The notes beneath the pieces are model-generated. The model was given only the letters and a program-made list of their open reading frames with translations, did not search any database and was not told the origin of the DNA. Below are positions 45,243 through 56,686 of a DNA stretch of 64,000 nucleotides, piece after piece; position 1 is the stretch's first letter; every line of letters begins with the position of its first letter. The translations under genes and the position numbers were made by a program. Source of the stretch: Branchiostoma floridae (lineage: Eukaryota > Chordata > Leptocardii > Amphioxiformes > Branchiostomatidae); contig NC_049994.1 of assembly GCF_000003815.2 (NCBI RefSeq), forward strand, positions 18,168,138 through 18,232,137. Reading direction: 5' to 3'.

Positions 45243-46854
45243 GAAGAGTCATGCTAAGTCATCAGTATGAGGTTCGACCGCTATGCCTTATCTTTAGCAT
45301 GATGGCCAATCACTCACCAATCGATTCAGATCCAAATTTTGTTCCTTAACATGATCAGTTAGCACTTAGAGGATATTGAGCTTGTCTAGGAGAAAAAAAA
45401 AAGTATCAAAACACATCTTAGGCCACAGCAAGTAAATTTTATGGATGACATCCTCTGAAGACTACAAAAATAGTGCGATAGGTAAATCACTGTTCGCTGT
45501 GCAGAACAAGACATTAATTCGTACAGTCTACAAATAGGGGGAACATAGTTCTCCTGTACAGGGAGCTCGATTGTTGATGTAAAGTTTATACATAATGGAT
45601 AAAGATTTGAATGTCATTCAACTTGATTCTCTATCACGTATCTCACGGTTACAAACTGTAATATTAAGTTTTGTTCTATGTAGTGGAATCAGACGGAGAC
45701 AGTAGATGCTGCTAAACCTTGTATTCTTTTGTGTTAGCATGCGCAGACAGCGGGGTTGGCATTCCACGGATGGTGGTGCAGGAGGTTGTGTTACTTCTCA
45801 ATTCACAGCTTCATGGAGCATATCATACTTTCTCGAATAAAATAAGTACCTTTTAAAATTGATATTCATGATGGACTATACTACCATAGTAATGCGTAGA
45901 TTAAAGGGTTCGAATTAAGTAATATGAACTCAAGTGTAAGGTTTCCTCCTTAACAATAACAACAGGAATAATCCGAAAAAATGAACAAGTTTCAAAAACT
46001 ATTCTATGAAACTACATATCTACTATTACAGATTTCTACCGTAGTGCATACTTCATTCATATATGTAAGTCTCATTACGTTACTTTGTATTACTTTACTA
46101 TGTTAAGTTTTCATGTACCTAATGTTTGTTTTAATGCCTGAATACACAATTCCTCGCTGCCATGTATATAGAGATTGGAATCAATAAACTATCATTACTA
46201 TTCCTTCACCGATCAGCTTGCAGGTTAGTTGACAAACAGTAAAAATCATTTCACCGAGACCACTTATTGTCTTAAGCTGGTATTCACTAAAGGTTACACA
46301 TTTTCAAAACAGACTATATTCAAAGAAAGTGGACAACATATTATTACATTACGGTAGAAATTTTAAATATATAACAAAGTAACAAAAAGAAACAATTCAA
46401 TATGCCTTCACTTGCTTTGGACAAACACTTGCATATTTACAAACATCCGTAAACGGACAATATGAGCATCTATCAAGTCGTTCTATGTTTCTACTTAAAA
46501 CGGTGGACTCTCATCAACATGAGTTAAATGATTCAATCTAATTTTCACATGTAGGACAAACATTCAAGCCTACGCGGCTTCTCTCAGTGAGAGTCTCACA
46601 ATATAGTCAAGTAGGAAGCACCCTTAATGTCCGGAAGGGCCACACAGGGTCAAACTGTCGCTTATCATGTATACAGTAGCAGACTCTCAGCAAAGCCTGG
46701 GTCAGCTTTTATGGATTTCTCTGATCAGAGCTCATGGCGTCCACAGCGCAGATTTGTGACACTGAATATCACGCTTGTTTTCTATGCAGTGTGTTTTGCG
46801 AAATGGTGGTCAAAAGAGGATTTAGTAACTGTCATGCTTGTTTCATTTGCTTGT
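45243..46854. other. Upstream spacer of gene 7 and 3' flank of gene 8
   Basis: Standard spacer blocks: GATTCAGATCC at about 45325, GGAATCAGACGG at about 45686, 3'-flank block from about 46577. A finger relic is at about 46745-46830, including GTGTGTTTTGCG and a GTGGTCAAAAGAGGATTT stretch, read on the minus strand as a decayed finger. No gene. Confidence 0.65.
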
Positions 46855-48036
46855 TCATTCTCCAATATGGATTTCCATATGTTTAGACAAGTCAGACTTT
46901 CGAGCTGTCCTGTACCCACACTTGTCACACTTGTAGGGTTTCTCACCGGTATGTTTTGCTGCCACATGGAGATCCAAATGGACTTTCTGTGCTGCAGAAT
47001 AGTCACACTGGTCACACTTGTATGGTTTTTCCCCTGCATGGGTTCTCATATGTCGGGATAAGTGAGACTTTTGAACTGTCCTGTATCCACACTCCCCACA
47101 CTTGTAGGGTTTTTCTCCTGCATGGGTTCTCATGTGTCTGGTTAAGGCAAATTTTCGACTTGTCCTGTACCCACACTCCCCACACATGTAGGGTTTCTCA
47201 ACGGTGTGTTGTGCTGCTATGTGGTTGTCCAGAGTGGCCTTTTGTGTTGCAGAATAGTCACACTGGTCACACTTGTAGGGTTTTTCTCCAGTATGGATTT
47301 GCATATGTATGGCTAACGTAGATTTTGTAGTCGTCCTGTACCCGCACTCCCCGCACATGAAGGGTTTGTCACCAGTGTGTTTTGCTGCTATATGGTTGTT
47401 CGAATTGACTTTCACTGCAGCAGAATAGTCGCACTGGTCACACTTGTAAGGTTTTTCTCCTGTATGAGTTCTCATATGTATGGATAACTCAGACCTTTGG
47501 ACTGTCCTATATCCACACTCACCGCACATGTAGGGTTTCTCGCCGTTGTGCTTTTTTGCTTTATGGTAGTCGAGGTGGAATTTTTGTTTCGCAGAATAGT
47601 CACACTGGTCACACTTGTAAGGTTTTTCTCTAATGTGGATTCTCATATGTATGGATAAGGTAGACTTTTGAACTGTCCTATATCCACACTCCCCGCACAT
47701 GTAGGGTTTGTCACCAGTGTGTTTTGCTGCTATATGGTTGTCCAAAATGATTTTCTGTGTAGCAGAATAGTCGCACAGGTCACACTTGTAGGGTCTTTCT
47801 CCTGTGTGAGTTCTCATGTGTACAGACAAGGAAGCCTTCTGAGCTGCTCTGTACCCACACTCCCCACACATGAAGGGTTTCTCACCAGGGCTTTTGAGGG
47901 TGAGTTCTTGTGCTGCCCTCTGATCTCCAGCATTGCTTGTTTTGCTGACGCAGTCAACCTGGGGAACACCAGTAGGAGACCCCTCACAGCAGTTCTGAAG
48001 TACTTCGGTAGGAGACCCATGCCCTGCCGTCGCCAT
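46855..48036 (-). CDS. C2H2 zinc-finger protein, 12 fingers (gene 8)
   Basis: 393 aa. Leader MATAGHGSPTEVLQNCCEGS, followed by a DQRAAQE block, then 12 fingers. Contacts (-1, 2, 3, 6): QASV QIIN QSTI QFHY QSEI VVNN TSTI QATN RFAR QSHR QVHL RSDK. Finger 6 (KVNSNNH) has Ser in place of the core Leu and may fold poorly. The linker IREKP before finger 4 and two adjacent [12 protein letters not shown] fingers (9-10) are unusual. The leader is nearly the same as that of gene 10; their first three fingers differ mostly at contact positions. The ATG follows a TAGGTAGGACATG-type acceptor context. Exon 1 is at 49292. Confidence 0.94.
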   Translation of the reverse strand: MATAGHGSPTEVLQNCCEGSPTGVPQVDCVSKTSNAGDQRAAQELTLKSPGEKPFMCGECGYRAAQKASLSVHMRTHTGERPYKCDLCDYSATQKIILDNHIAAKHTGDKPYMCGECGYRTVQKSTLSIHMRIHIREKPYKCDQCDYSAKQKFHLDYHKAKKHNGEKPYMCGECGYRTVQRSELSIHMRTHTGEKPYKCDQCDYSAAVKVNSNNHIAAKHTGDKPFMCGECGYRTTTKSTLAIHMQIHTGEKPYKCDQCDYSATQKATLDNHIAAQHTVEKPYMCGECGYRTSRKFALTRHMRTHAGEKPYKCGECGYRTVQKSHLSRHMRTHAGEKPYKCDQCDYSAAQKVHLDLHVAAKHTGEKPYKCDKCGYRTARKSDLSKHMEIHIGE

Positions 48037-49291
48037 GTCCTACCTAATGAGAAAATGAAGAAATAATTAAGAAAGTCATCGAATATTTGTAAAGAAGGTG
48101 TAAAATTTGATACGGCTATATTTCAACTTTACATTACAATTGATGACTTGCCCCACAACGAATTTGGTAAGTTTCATGATAAAAGAAATGTTGCTTTTCC
48201 TACCGTTCAAAAATCTCTGAGTCTGAAATTAGTCACCACAAAACCACCTCAGAATTATATTGACGAGCTCTGAGTTACCGCCTATTATCAAAGAGATATT
48301 TTCATATGTTCGTACTCCTTACAAAGCAATAAATCTCTCATAAAATGTCCTTATATGGCGAAGACATTGACAAAAACAAGACATTGAAAATATGTTTGAG
48401 TTTAAAATTGATCACATAAATTCAACCTACTGCGTAACAACTTTAGGCATGTTTTGTGAAAACAGAGATGTTGCTTTTTAAATCTGTAAATAACTTTCTA
48501 AGCTAGAGTAAGTTGCTACAATATCCCTTACCTTATTCTGTACTCAACTTGTTAATTTTGCTTAGGATCTTTATATCAAATTGAATTGATTCTACTCCCG
48601 AAAATGGAATGAAAAGTTTGAAATCAGCATTGAAATGATCAAATAAATGTAAACAAACTGGTTCACATATGCATTATGTTTCAGAAAGACACTTCTAGAC
48701 TGATAATGATTAAAAAAGGTAGCCTTGTTACCGCCTGTTCAGACCCATAAATGGTAATAAGAGTTGTGAAAGTAGATGTGCAACACGGAAGATATTATCA
48801 TTCTCTCCACTAAATTCAAATTTGATGCACACAACAGAGGCGGTAAAGAAATTGGGGGTGGGGCGGTGGTGATCTTAATAGCAGATGATAAAACATAAAA
48901 TACTTTCCCATCAACAAGAAACATTGTGACATGCTAAACAACCCCACCCCCTCCACCTGGTACGTCATTCCTTGCTTCCAAGGGTCACTTGCATATATTT
49001 CAACATGTGAGCTTTACAAACACCTAACGGCCTTCCATGAAATCAAATACCCTTTTATATCCTCCAAAAGCCCATTTACATCCTCCACAACGGCCATGTT
49101 GCCTCCTACATGACGTGTGGAGGTCATGAGGGTTGCACGTATGTTTGGTTTTGCCCTCCTCCCCCTTCATTTCTACCACATACAGAAATCTCCTACAAAC
49201 TATCATATTTCTTGGGCTTTTTCCCACAAAAATGACCCCAAACTCTTACGCTAAACAACAGAAAACCTGACTGCTCGCTATTAAGTCTTAC
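48037..49291 (-). other. Intron 1 of gene 8
   Basis: Family intron of about 1.25 kb; parts resemble both the gene 1 and gene 3 introns. The TACATGACGTGTGGAGG block is at about 49108; the C-rich tract is weakened to GCCCTCCTCCCCC at about 49153. No gene. Confidence 0.65.
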
Positions 49292-49446
49292 CTGCTTTCT
49301 GTGACGGTTTTCCTTCTCACGTAAACCGGGACTCGGGCTGCTTTGTTCTTTCGTCGCGGCAAGGGGTCAGAGGTGAACTGCTTCGGGTCAAAGGTCAAAC
49401 TTGGTCTCCTGATTTCCCAGATATTTGACTCCCGCCAACACGTTAA
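49292..49446 (-). promoter_or_regulatory. Exon 1 and promoter of gene 8
   Basis: Donor GCAG|GTAAG (GT at 49290-49291). DR1-type motifs GGGTCAGAGGTGA (about 49364-49376) and GGGTCAAAGGTCA (49385-49397), then CCGCCAACACGTTA. Confidence 0.68.
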
Positions 49447-50491
49447 AGACGACACGCTTCGTTTTCAGTCGTTTTCAGTCTGAGGTTAGGCTGCTATGCA
49501 TTACCTGTACGGGGATCACTCACCAATAGATTGTGTTGTGTTGTTTATCGGTCAGGTACATTCAGAGGGCCTTGGTCTTGGACGGTGAGCCATATTAACA
49601 TAATCAATTAGCACATATAGGTTACTGAGCTAGTTAGTCTAAGAAGGGATTAAAAATAAATTCCATTCCAGTCTCCTGATTTTCCTAATGTTGGCGATTT
49701 TTTTTCTGCTCGAAAGGCTTTAAATGAAAAATTTAAAAAACATTGCTAACTGCTAACTTTTTTTGGTTTGTATTCTCTTCTTTGAGTTTCTATAAACAGA
49801 GGAAACGCAGTTCTGATGTATGATGGAAACTCGATTGTTGTTTGGCAAATATAGTTAGCTGAAGATATTTGTACCATTCAACTTGCTTTGTATCACATAT
49901 GTGTTACATACTGCAATATTAAGGATATCCTACCTCCGTTGTAAACTGTAATATTGAGTTTTGTATTTTGTTGTGGAATCAGACGGAGACACTAGATGCT
50001 GCTAAACCTTGTATTCTGGTGCGTTAACACTACAAACAGTGGGGTGGGCATTCCAAGGGTGTTCCGAGAGGTTGCTTTTGCACATAGCTTCATGGAGCAT
50101 ACTTAATATTCATGGTAGACTATAGTACTATACTAACTTAGTAATACATAGATTATACGAAATGATACGAACTCAAGTACAAAGTTTCCTCCTTAACAAT
50201 AACAACAGGAAACAGTTTCAGAAACGTTTCTATGAAACTACATATCTACCATTACACATTTCTACCATAGTGTGCACTTGATTCCTTCATTAACACTCGA
50301 TCATCTTGCAGGATTGTTGACAAACACCAGTGAAAATCATTTCACCGAGAACACGGCTTTTGTGTGGTCGCTTATTTTCTTTTGCTGGTATTCTCTACAG
50401 GTTAGACAATTTCTAGAACAGAATATAGTCGAAGTAAGTAGACAAAATATTATTTCCTAACAATACAAATATCAAATAAATAACAAAAGTA
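49447..50491. other. Upstream spacer of gene 8 up to the L1-like insertion
   Basis: Conserved spacer with GGAATCAGACGGAGACAC (about 49976) and the ACCATTACACATTTCTACC block (about 50246). It is interrupted at 50491 by the retrotransposon and resumes at 57079 with AACAAAAACAATTTGATACC, as in uninterrupted units. Confidence 0.7.
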
Positions 50492-50683
50492 GAGGTCAAA
50501 GGGCATCCGTGTGGGGTAGACGCTTCTCTAGCGTGCTGCGTCACCTAGTGTCCGTTTTCGGCCAGTTTTGGCCGAAAAGAGTGTCAACTAGGTGCGGGTT
50601 GTCGTTTTTTCAGTTAACTGGGCTCACCAGCAACATTTAGTTGGTTTTGTAGAGTTTGTACGTGCTTTTAAAGCACAATACTG

Positions 50684-51280
50684 CCGTAAAGTGACAGCAG
50701 CACGTTAGGCCCCCCTCCCCACCAGAAGACAGCACACCGAGGCCAGGAAGCTTACAAGTCTGCTCTCCTGACACAGCAAGTCCACCAACAGCAACAGGCT
50801 CCTCTACGGAGCCCTTGCGGGTAAGTTTCTGCTCCCTAGAGCTGAGAAGTTGCTTTTTTTGGCTGTTTGTTACTCTCCGGCTTGCCTTGCACTTCACCGG
50901 TACACCGAGCGCCTCTCTGCCGACGAGTTTGTGAATTGCAGGATAGTGTAGGTCTACACGAAGAGGGCTACCACTGTACCAAGAAGGAAGTGTGGAGACT
51001 AGAGTGTTTCCTCCAGTAACCCCCTGCTAAAGAGACAACAGCACGTGAAGCCCCCCTCCCCACCAGGAGACTGTACACCGAGGCCAGGAAGCCTACAAGT
51101 CTGCTCTCCTGACACAGCAAGTCCATCAACAGCAACGGGCTCCTCTACGGAGCCCTTGCGGGTAAGTTTCTGTTCCCTAGAGCTGTGTACTTGTTCGAAT
51201 TCTCGGTTGTTTGTACCTTCCATGCACGTCACCGGAACACAGAGCGCCCCTCTGCCGAAGATTTTGTGAATTGCAGGATG
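50684..51280 (+). repeat. Two tandem monomers in the L1-like 5' UTR
   Basis: Two copies about 341 bp apart (50684-50945, 51025-51280). Each contains CCCCCCTCCCCACCAG, CAGCAAGTCCA, CTACGGAGCCCTTGCGGG, a GTAAGT (50821, 51162) and, at its end, TTTGTGAATTGCAG. Tandem 5' monomers carry promoter activity in rodent L1; a similar role here is inference. Confidence 0.85.
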
Positions 51281-51656
51281 GTGGAGTGACCCCCTAGACT
51301 ACAGGACAGGGCAACAAACAGTATACAGTCAAGAGAAGAGGGTTACCAGCTACGCAACATACAAGCAGCGGGCCCCAACACTAAAGGGGCCCCCGCCGGT
51401 GAGTGTTTTTCCTCACACACCAGCAGTGTACAGAAGTAGTCCCTCCATTTGTGGTCACAGTTTATTACTGGCTTTATCTCCTAGAAGGTGGCTGGCTCTT
51501 TTCTCCAATCTGTTACAGAAGCAGGAGTTTTTCCAGTGAACCACAGCGTCGCCACAAGAGAAACAAAGCAGGTTTGGTCTCAATAAGACAACGACTACTT
51601 TGTGTGTCAACCAACACTTTATGTACATCCAGTCTGGTAAGTGACTTAACTTCATC

Positions 51657-52496
51657 ATGCCTTACCGAACAAGAAGAGCGCAGAACACTCCCACCCCTAA
51701 CGACAACAAAAAGCGGAAATTCAGCTCCACTAGCTCTCAGACTGACGAGGAGACTTGTCAAGACGCCTGCACAGTCTGTGGACAGAATAATGATCTGAAA
51801 TCCATTCTAGAAAAAATCAATACTAAGTTAGAGGATCTGGAGACTTTGAGAAGCCAAGTACAGAAAGATGCCTTGCACATTGTTAACTTGGCAAAAGCAT
51901 CTCAACATGTAGAGGAGGAAGTTGTTCTGCTAAGAAAAGAAGTAAAAGCTATGTCAGAGAAAATTAAGGCATATGAAGAGAGACAGGTGAAGTTTGAAAA
52001 AGAAAAAGTTACTGCACAGCAAAAACAAGTGCAACTGGAAGCGTACTCTAGGAGGGAGAACCTTCTTTTCTACAACATATTGGAAGAAAATAATGAAAAG
52101 CCTAAGGAAACTGAAAGGCTGTTAACTCAGGTATTGATACATAGCCTGAAGTTACCTGAAGATATGGTGAAAGGTATCAAATTCCAGAGAGTACACCGTC
52201 TCGGCCCAGTAAAGATTGGGGAGAATGTTCGGCCCAGACCTATCATCGCAAAGTTTGTTTGGTACAAAGAAAGAGAGAGAGTGAGGCTAGCTGCCAAAAA
52301 TCTCAAAGATTCAATGATAGGTCTATCTGAAGATTTCCCCAGACAAATCAGAGAAGTTAGAAGGAAGCTTCTCCCTGTCTTAAGAGCGGCACGTAAGGCT
52401 CAACCTCCCAAATATGCTATTATGAATGTCGATCAGCTCTATATAGATGGGGTACTATACAAGGGTCCTGAAGCAAAACGCCCTTATGTGACTTAG
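51657..52496 (+). CDS. L1/Tx1-like ORF1 protein
   Basis: 279 aa, nucleic-acid-binding chaperone of the element. A basic N-terminus with CQDACTVCGQNND is followed by a long charged heptad-rich stretch (about residues 45-125, a likely coiled coil for trimerisation). Then comes an RRM-like domain from about 130 (RRENLLFYNILEEN, VHRLGP, RPIIAKF) and a C-terminal domain (LSEDFPRQIREVRRKL, YAIMNVDQLYIDG). The order matches L1-type ORF1p. A good ATG begins the frame. It ends 368 bp before the first ORF2 codon used here, so the two are not overlapping. Confidence 0.9.
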   Translation: MPYRTRRAQNTPTPNDNKKRKFSSTSSQTDEETCQDACTVCGQNNDLKSILEKINTKLEDLETLRSQVQKDALHIVNLAKASQHVEEEVVLLRKEVKAMSEKIKAYEERQVKFEKEKVTAQQKQVQLEAYSRRENLLFYNILEENNEKPKETERLLTQVLIHSLKLPEDMVKGIKFQRVHRLGPVKIGENVRPRPIIAKFVWYKERERVRLAAKNLKDSMIGLSEDFPRQIREVRRKLLPVLRAARKAQPPKYAIMNVDQLYIDGVLYKGPEAKRPYVT

Positions 52497-52873
52497 CTTG
52501 TTGAACTGATTTAGAGATTTTTGTTTTTGTTTTTTCAAATGAGATTGATATTCCTCTGTATGCGACAGTACCCCAGAGCCTTGTTTGTATACACTTGTGT
52601 TGTTGTTTACTCACCACGGATCCCTGTAAGATATGTACGCTTATTGATGTCAAACTGTAGTTACACTATCTCATGTTAGTTTTTCTGAGAGAATTAAGAG
52701 TTCGGTTATTATATCCAGACAATATTTATGAATTGTCTGCTTGAATATGCTATGTACTCCAGCCACAACAGCAGCTTTTTCCCTTCATTATATATTGCAC
52801 TGCACGCTTCTGCAATCAGTACCTTTATAACTGGAACTGAAAGATTCAGTTTATGTTTTCATAAACCATTCCT

Positions 52874-55800
52874 TTGACTAAATCATTGACTCAGATCGGC
52901 TCTTACAACGCCAATGGTTTGGCTAACAACAAAAAGCGAAGAGAAGTGTTTGAATGGTTACAAGAAAAATCGCTAGATGTTTTATGTATTCAAGAGACTC
53001 ACTCGACAGTGAAAGATGAAAAGACTTGGGTGAACGACTGGGATGGCACGATTATTTTTAACCACGGTACTAGTAATATGCGTGGAGTCATGATATTATT
53101 TAGAAAAAATACAAAGTTTGTTGTGCATAATTGTATTAAAGATAATGACGGCCGACTGTTAATACTAGATGTCTCTCTTCACGATACACGAGTATGCTTA
53201 GTTAACTTGTACGCTCCAAATAGTGACGACCCTGCCTTTTTTGAAGACATTGTAAATAAGATCGCAACTTTAGAAGAATGCAGCGAAAATATAATTATCG
53301 CAGGCGATTTTAATACAGTCCAAAATACTATGCTTGATAGGGCAGGACGCAATCCAACAGAATATCATCCGCGTGCTCAGCAAAAGATCTTAGACATGGT
53401 ATTAGAGCTAGATTTAGTTGACGTTTGGCGTTTCAAACATAAAAATACCGTAAAATTTACCTGGCGTAGGCGCCACCAAGCGAGCCGTATTGATTATTTT
53501 TTGATATCCTTTTCTCTTCTCACCAATGTTGTCAGTGCAACAATTGCAGGACGATTGAAATCTGACCATAATATCATCTGCATTTCTGTTCAAACAACAA
53601 CATTCTCTAAAGGTAAAAATTATTGGAAGTTTAATCAAACTTTATTAGAAGATGCTACATTTGTAAAAGAAACCGAGGTATTTATTAGAGAATTTTTTGA
53701 GAACAATAATGGGACAAGTGACCCGCTCACAGTGTGGGACACGTTTAAGTGTTGCTTAAGGGGACATACTATCAAATTTGCATCAAATAGATATAAAATG
53801 TATTCAAATAAAGAAGCAGATTTAACTAAGCAGATTAGTGAGTTATCTAAGGAATTGGATGAGACAGACACCCCATCGGATTCCTTACTAGAAGAAATAA
53901 AAACACTTCAAAGTGAACTTGAAAGTCTACACGAACGAAAAACTGAACAAACGCACTATGTTCGAAAAGCTGACTGGATGGAATTTTCGGAAAGATGTAA
54001 TAAATTCTTTTTATTGAGTCACAGAAACTATTCAAGGAAAAATGTCACAAATATAACAACTTCTGATGGAGACAATACCCAAGATCCTTTACAAATATTG
54101 GCTAATTTAAGGTCTTTTTACTCAACCCTTTATTCATTTAAAGAGTCCCCAAAGCCTCTAGATGAGAAAAATTGCTCTGCCTTTTTTCAAAATACGGATA
54201 ACGTCAATAAACATTTAAACTCAGAGCAACAAAACTCCTGTGAAGGTCCCATTACTGAAAAAGAATTGTGGATAGCAATTAATAGCTTTAAGAATGGAAA
54301 AGCTCCAGGACTAGATGGGCTGCCAATTGAAATATATAAGGTATTCTTCTCTAGCTTAAAGCAACATATGCTCCAATCCTTTAACTATGCATATGAAAAA
54401 GGACAGTTGTCTAACACACAAAGAGTAGGACTAATCACTCTTTTACTAAAGCAGAACTCAGAGGGCCAGGACAAGGACCCGTCCAAACTTACAAACTGGA
54501 GGCCTCTTTCACTTTTGTGTTGCGATGTGCGGATCATCTCTAAAGTAATTTCGCTTAGATTGAAAAATTGTATTAGTGATTTGATAAGTGAAGATCAAAC
54601 TGGTTATTTGAAAAACAGATTCATTGGAGAGAATATACGAAGAATTTTAGAATTAATTGAATATTATGACACTAACGAAAAACCAGGACTGATCTTTATT
54701 GCCGATTTCGAGAAGGCATTTGATAGCCTAAGATGGGATTATATGTTTAAAGTTTTGAACTATTTTGGCTTTGGGGAATCTCTTATTAAATGGATTTCGG
54801 TTTTATACAACAATATTTCTAGTAAAGTAATAAACAATGGACATATTTCTGACGCCTTTCCTCTTCTCCGTGGTGTTCGACAGGGGTGTCCCCTCTCCCC
54901 CTACTTGTTTATTTTATGTGTAGAATTATTAGCCACAAAAATCAGGACCAACGAACACATAAAAGGACTTAAGATACACACTCTGGAAACCAAGGTCTCA
55001 CAGTTTGCTGATGATTCTAATTTTCCTCTGCAACCCGAAGCACAATCTCTAGTAGCCCTCGTTGAAGATTTAAAGAATTTTTCAATAATTTCTGGCTTAA
55101 AACCGAACTTTGACAAATGTACGATTTTAAGAATAGGCTCTTTAAAAAACACAACTTTTTCTCTCCCTTGTGATCTTCCTATCAAATGGACTAATGGCCC
55201 TGTACAACTTCTAGGGATTATGCTGGGTTTAGGCACAACTGGTTATACCGAAAAATTAGATCAGAATTACTGGACAAAACTAGCTAAGATAGACAAGATC
55301 TTGCTCCCCTGGAGAGGACATTCCTTAACACTTTTTGGTAAAATTGCCTTGGTGAACTCTCTAATAGTATCACAATTTACATATCTATTCATGGCATTAC
55401 CTTCTCCTAGCGCCAAGTTCTTTAAGGAGTATGAGAAAAAGATATTCAATTTCATTTGGAATGGGCGCCCAGAAAAGATTAAACGCAAGGTTATATATAA
55501 CACCTATGACTGTGGTGGTCTGAAATTAATACACTTACCCACTTTTGATCTCACTCGTAAGGCATCGTGGATACCTAGACTATGGCAAGCAAAAACACCT
55601 TTAAGTAAATACTTGACTGATTTCCCAGATCCTGTATGTAAACTTTACCCTTTCTTGCAATTATCTAAATATCATATAGACTGTATTTTTACTAAGTTTT
55701 CTCGGTCTGTTAGTCCTTTCTTCATCAATGCCCTTAAAGCATGGCTTTCCTTCCAATTTAAGCCACCTGAAACACACCAGGACATACAATCACAGCTTTT

Positions 55801-56686
55801 ATGGCTCAACTCAAATATTACTATAGACAGCAAGCCTATTCACTTTAGAAAGCAAGCTACTGGTCAAATATTATTTATAAGTGACCTTTTAGATACAAAT
55901 GGAAAATTTTTGTCATATAAGGAATTATCGCTGAAATTTGGGAAAACTCTTCAAATGATGGAATATAATCAAATAATCTCCGCTATCCCAAGCACCTGGA
56001 AAAGACATCTTAAGGATAAACCACTTACTATAGGACCTAATGCACCCTTCATATCAAACTATTCCTGGTTGGGGGCACGTAAGATAAATAAAGATATATA
56101 CATGACAACTCTTTTAACAAATAACGTAGTCCAAACCCCAGTTAAAATCCAAACATATTGGGAAGAAATACTTGACATAATAATACCATGGAAACAAGTT
56201 TTTAGACTGATATACAAGACTACAATATGTCCGAGACTAAGATTTTTCCAATTTAGGATGTTACATAAATTTCTACCTACCAGAAAAATGTTATATATTT
56301 GGAAACTCTCGGACAGCCCTATTTGCATACACTGTGGAAATGAGCAAGAAGATACACTGCATCTATTTTGGGAATGTCCAAGAGTTTCCCAATTTTGGAG
56401 AGATGTTAAGAAATGGCACGAACGAGTATCGAGTGAACCATTACACATAGATTTAACAAGTGTAATTTTGGGTGATCTAACAGTAAATTCCCCTAGGCTG
56501 AACAATACACTAATATTAATGGCAAAATTTTTTATTTACAAACAGCAAGGAAAACACCTATCATTAAACCATTTTATCTCATATATTAAGACTTCTTACA
56601 AATTGGAATTTATAATAGCTTCCAGAAAGAACAAATTGGCAGTTCACTACTGTAAATGGGGAGAAATACTTCACATCATTTCTTAA
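52874..56686 (+). CDS. L1/Tx1-like ORF2: endonuclease and reverse transcriptase
   Basis: About 1270 codons. AP-type endonuclease at about residues 1-240: SYNANGL, CIQETHS, AGDFNT, SRIDYFL and SDHN. Reverse transcriptase at about 500-790: WRPLSLLCCDVRIISK, catalytic Asp in IADFEKAFDS (about 610), RGVRQGCPLSPYLF, and FADD at about 711. A C-terminal zinc-knuckle-like CIHCGNEQEDTLHLFWEC lies near 1150. This enzyme nicks target DNA and copies its own RNA there. The frame opens after TAA at 52862-52864 and has no ATG before the endonuclease; the coordinate given starts at TTG. The first ATG is near residue 69, inside the endonuclease, so initiation must be non-AUG or by reinitiation. Confidence 0.92.
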   Translation: MTKSLTQIGSYNANGLANNKKRREVFEWLQEKSLDVLCIQETHSTVKDEKTWVNDWDGTIIFNHGTSNMRGVMILFRKNTKFVVHNCIKDNDGRLLILDVSLHDTRVCLVNLYAPNSDDPAFFEDIVNKIATLEECSENIIIAGDFNTVQNTMLDRAGRNPTEYHPRAQQKILDMVLELDLVDVWRFKHKNTVKFTWRRRHQASRIDYFLISFSLLTNVVSATIAGRLKSDHNIICISVQTTTFSKGKNYWKFNQTLLEDATFVKETEVFIREFFENNNGTSDPLTVWDTFKCCLRGHTIKFASNRYKMYSNKEADLTKQISELSKELDETDTPSDSLLEEIKTLQSELESLHERKTEQTHYVRKADWMEFSERCNKFFLLSHRNYSRKNVTNITTSDGDNTQDPLQILANLRSFYSTLYSFKESPKPLDEKNCSAFFQNTDNVNKHLNSEQQNSCEGPITEKELWIAINSFKNGKAPGLDGLPIEIYKVFFSSLKQHMLQSFNYAYEKGQLSNTQRVGLITLLLKQNSEGQDKDPSKLTNWRPLSLLCCDVRIISKVISLRLKNCISDLISEDQTGYLKNRFIGENIRRILELIEYYDTNEKPGLIFIADFEKAFDSLRWDYMFKVLNYFGFGESLIKWISVLYNNISSKVINNGHISDAFPLLRGVRQGCPLSPYLFILCVELLATKIRTNEHIKGLKIHTLETKVSQFADDSNFPLQPEAQSLVALVEDLKNFSIISGLKPNFDKCTILRIGSLKNTTFSLPCDLPIKWTNGPVQLLGIMLGLGTTGYTEKLDQNYWTKLAKIDKILLPWRGHSLTLFGKIALVNSLIVSQFTYLFMALPSPSAKFFKEYEKKIFNFIWNGRPEKIKRKVIYNTYDCGGLKLIHLPTFDLTRKASWIPRLWQAKTPLSKYLTDFPDPVCKLYPFLQLSKYHIDCIFTKFSRSVSPFFINALKAWLSFQFKPPETHQDIQSQLLWLNSNITIDSKPIHFRKQATGQILFISDLLDTNGKFLSYKELSLKFGKTLQMMEYNQIISAIPSTWKRHLKDKPLTIGPNAPFISNYSWLGARKINKDIYMTTLLTNNVVQTPVKIQTYWEEILDIIIPWKQVFRLIYKTTICPRLRFFQFRMLHKFLPTRKMLYIWKLSDSPICIHCGNEQEDTLHLFWECPRVSQFWRDVKKWHERVSSEPLHIDLTSVILGDLTVNSPRLNNTLILMAKFFIYKQQGKHLSLNHFISYIKTSYKLEFIIASRKNKLAVHYCKWGEILHIIS

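Noticed and set aside
51403..51798. 131-codon plus-strand frame before ORF1 of the L1-like element
   Set aside because: It lies in the 5' UTR, overlaps the start of ORF1 in another frame and has no ORF1-like or other domain.
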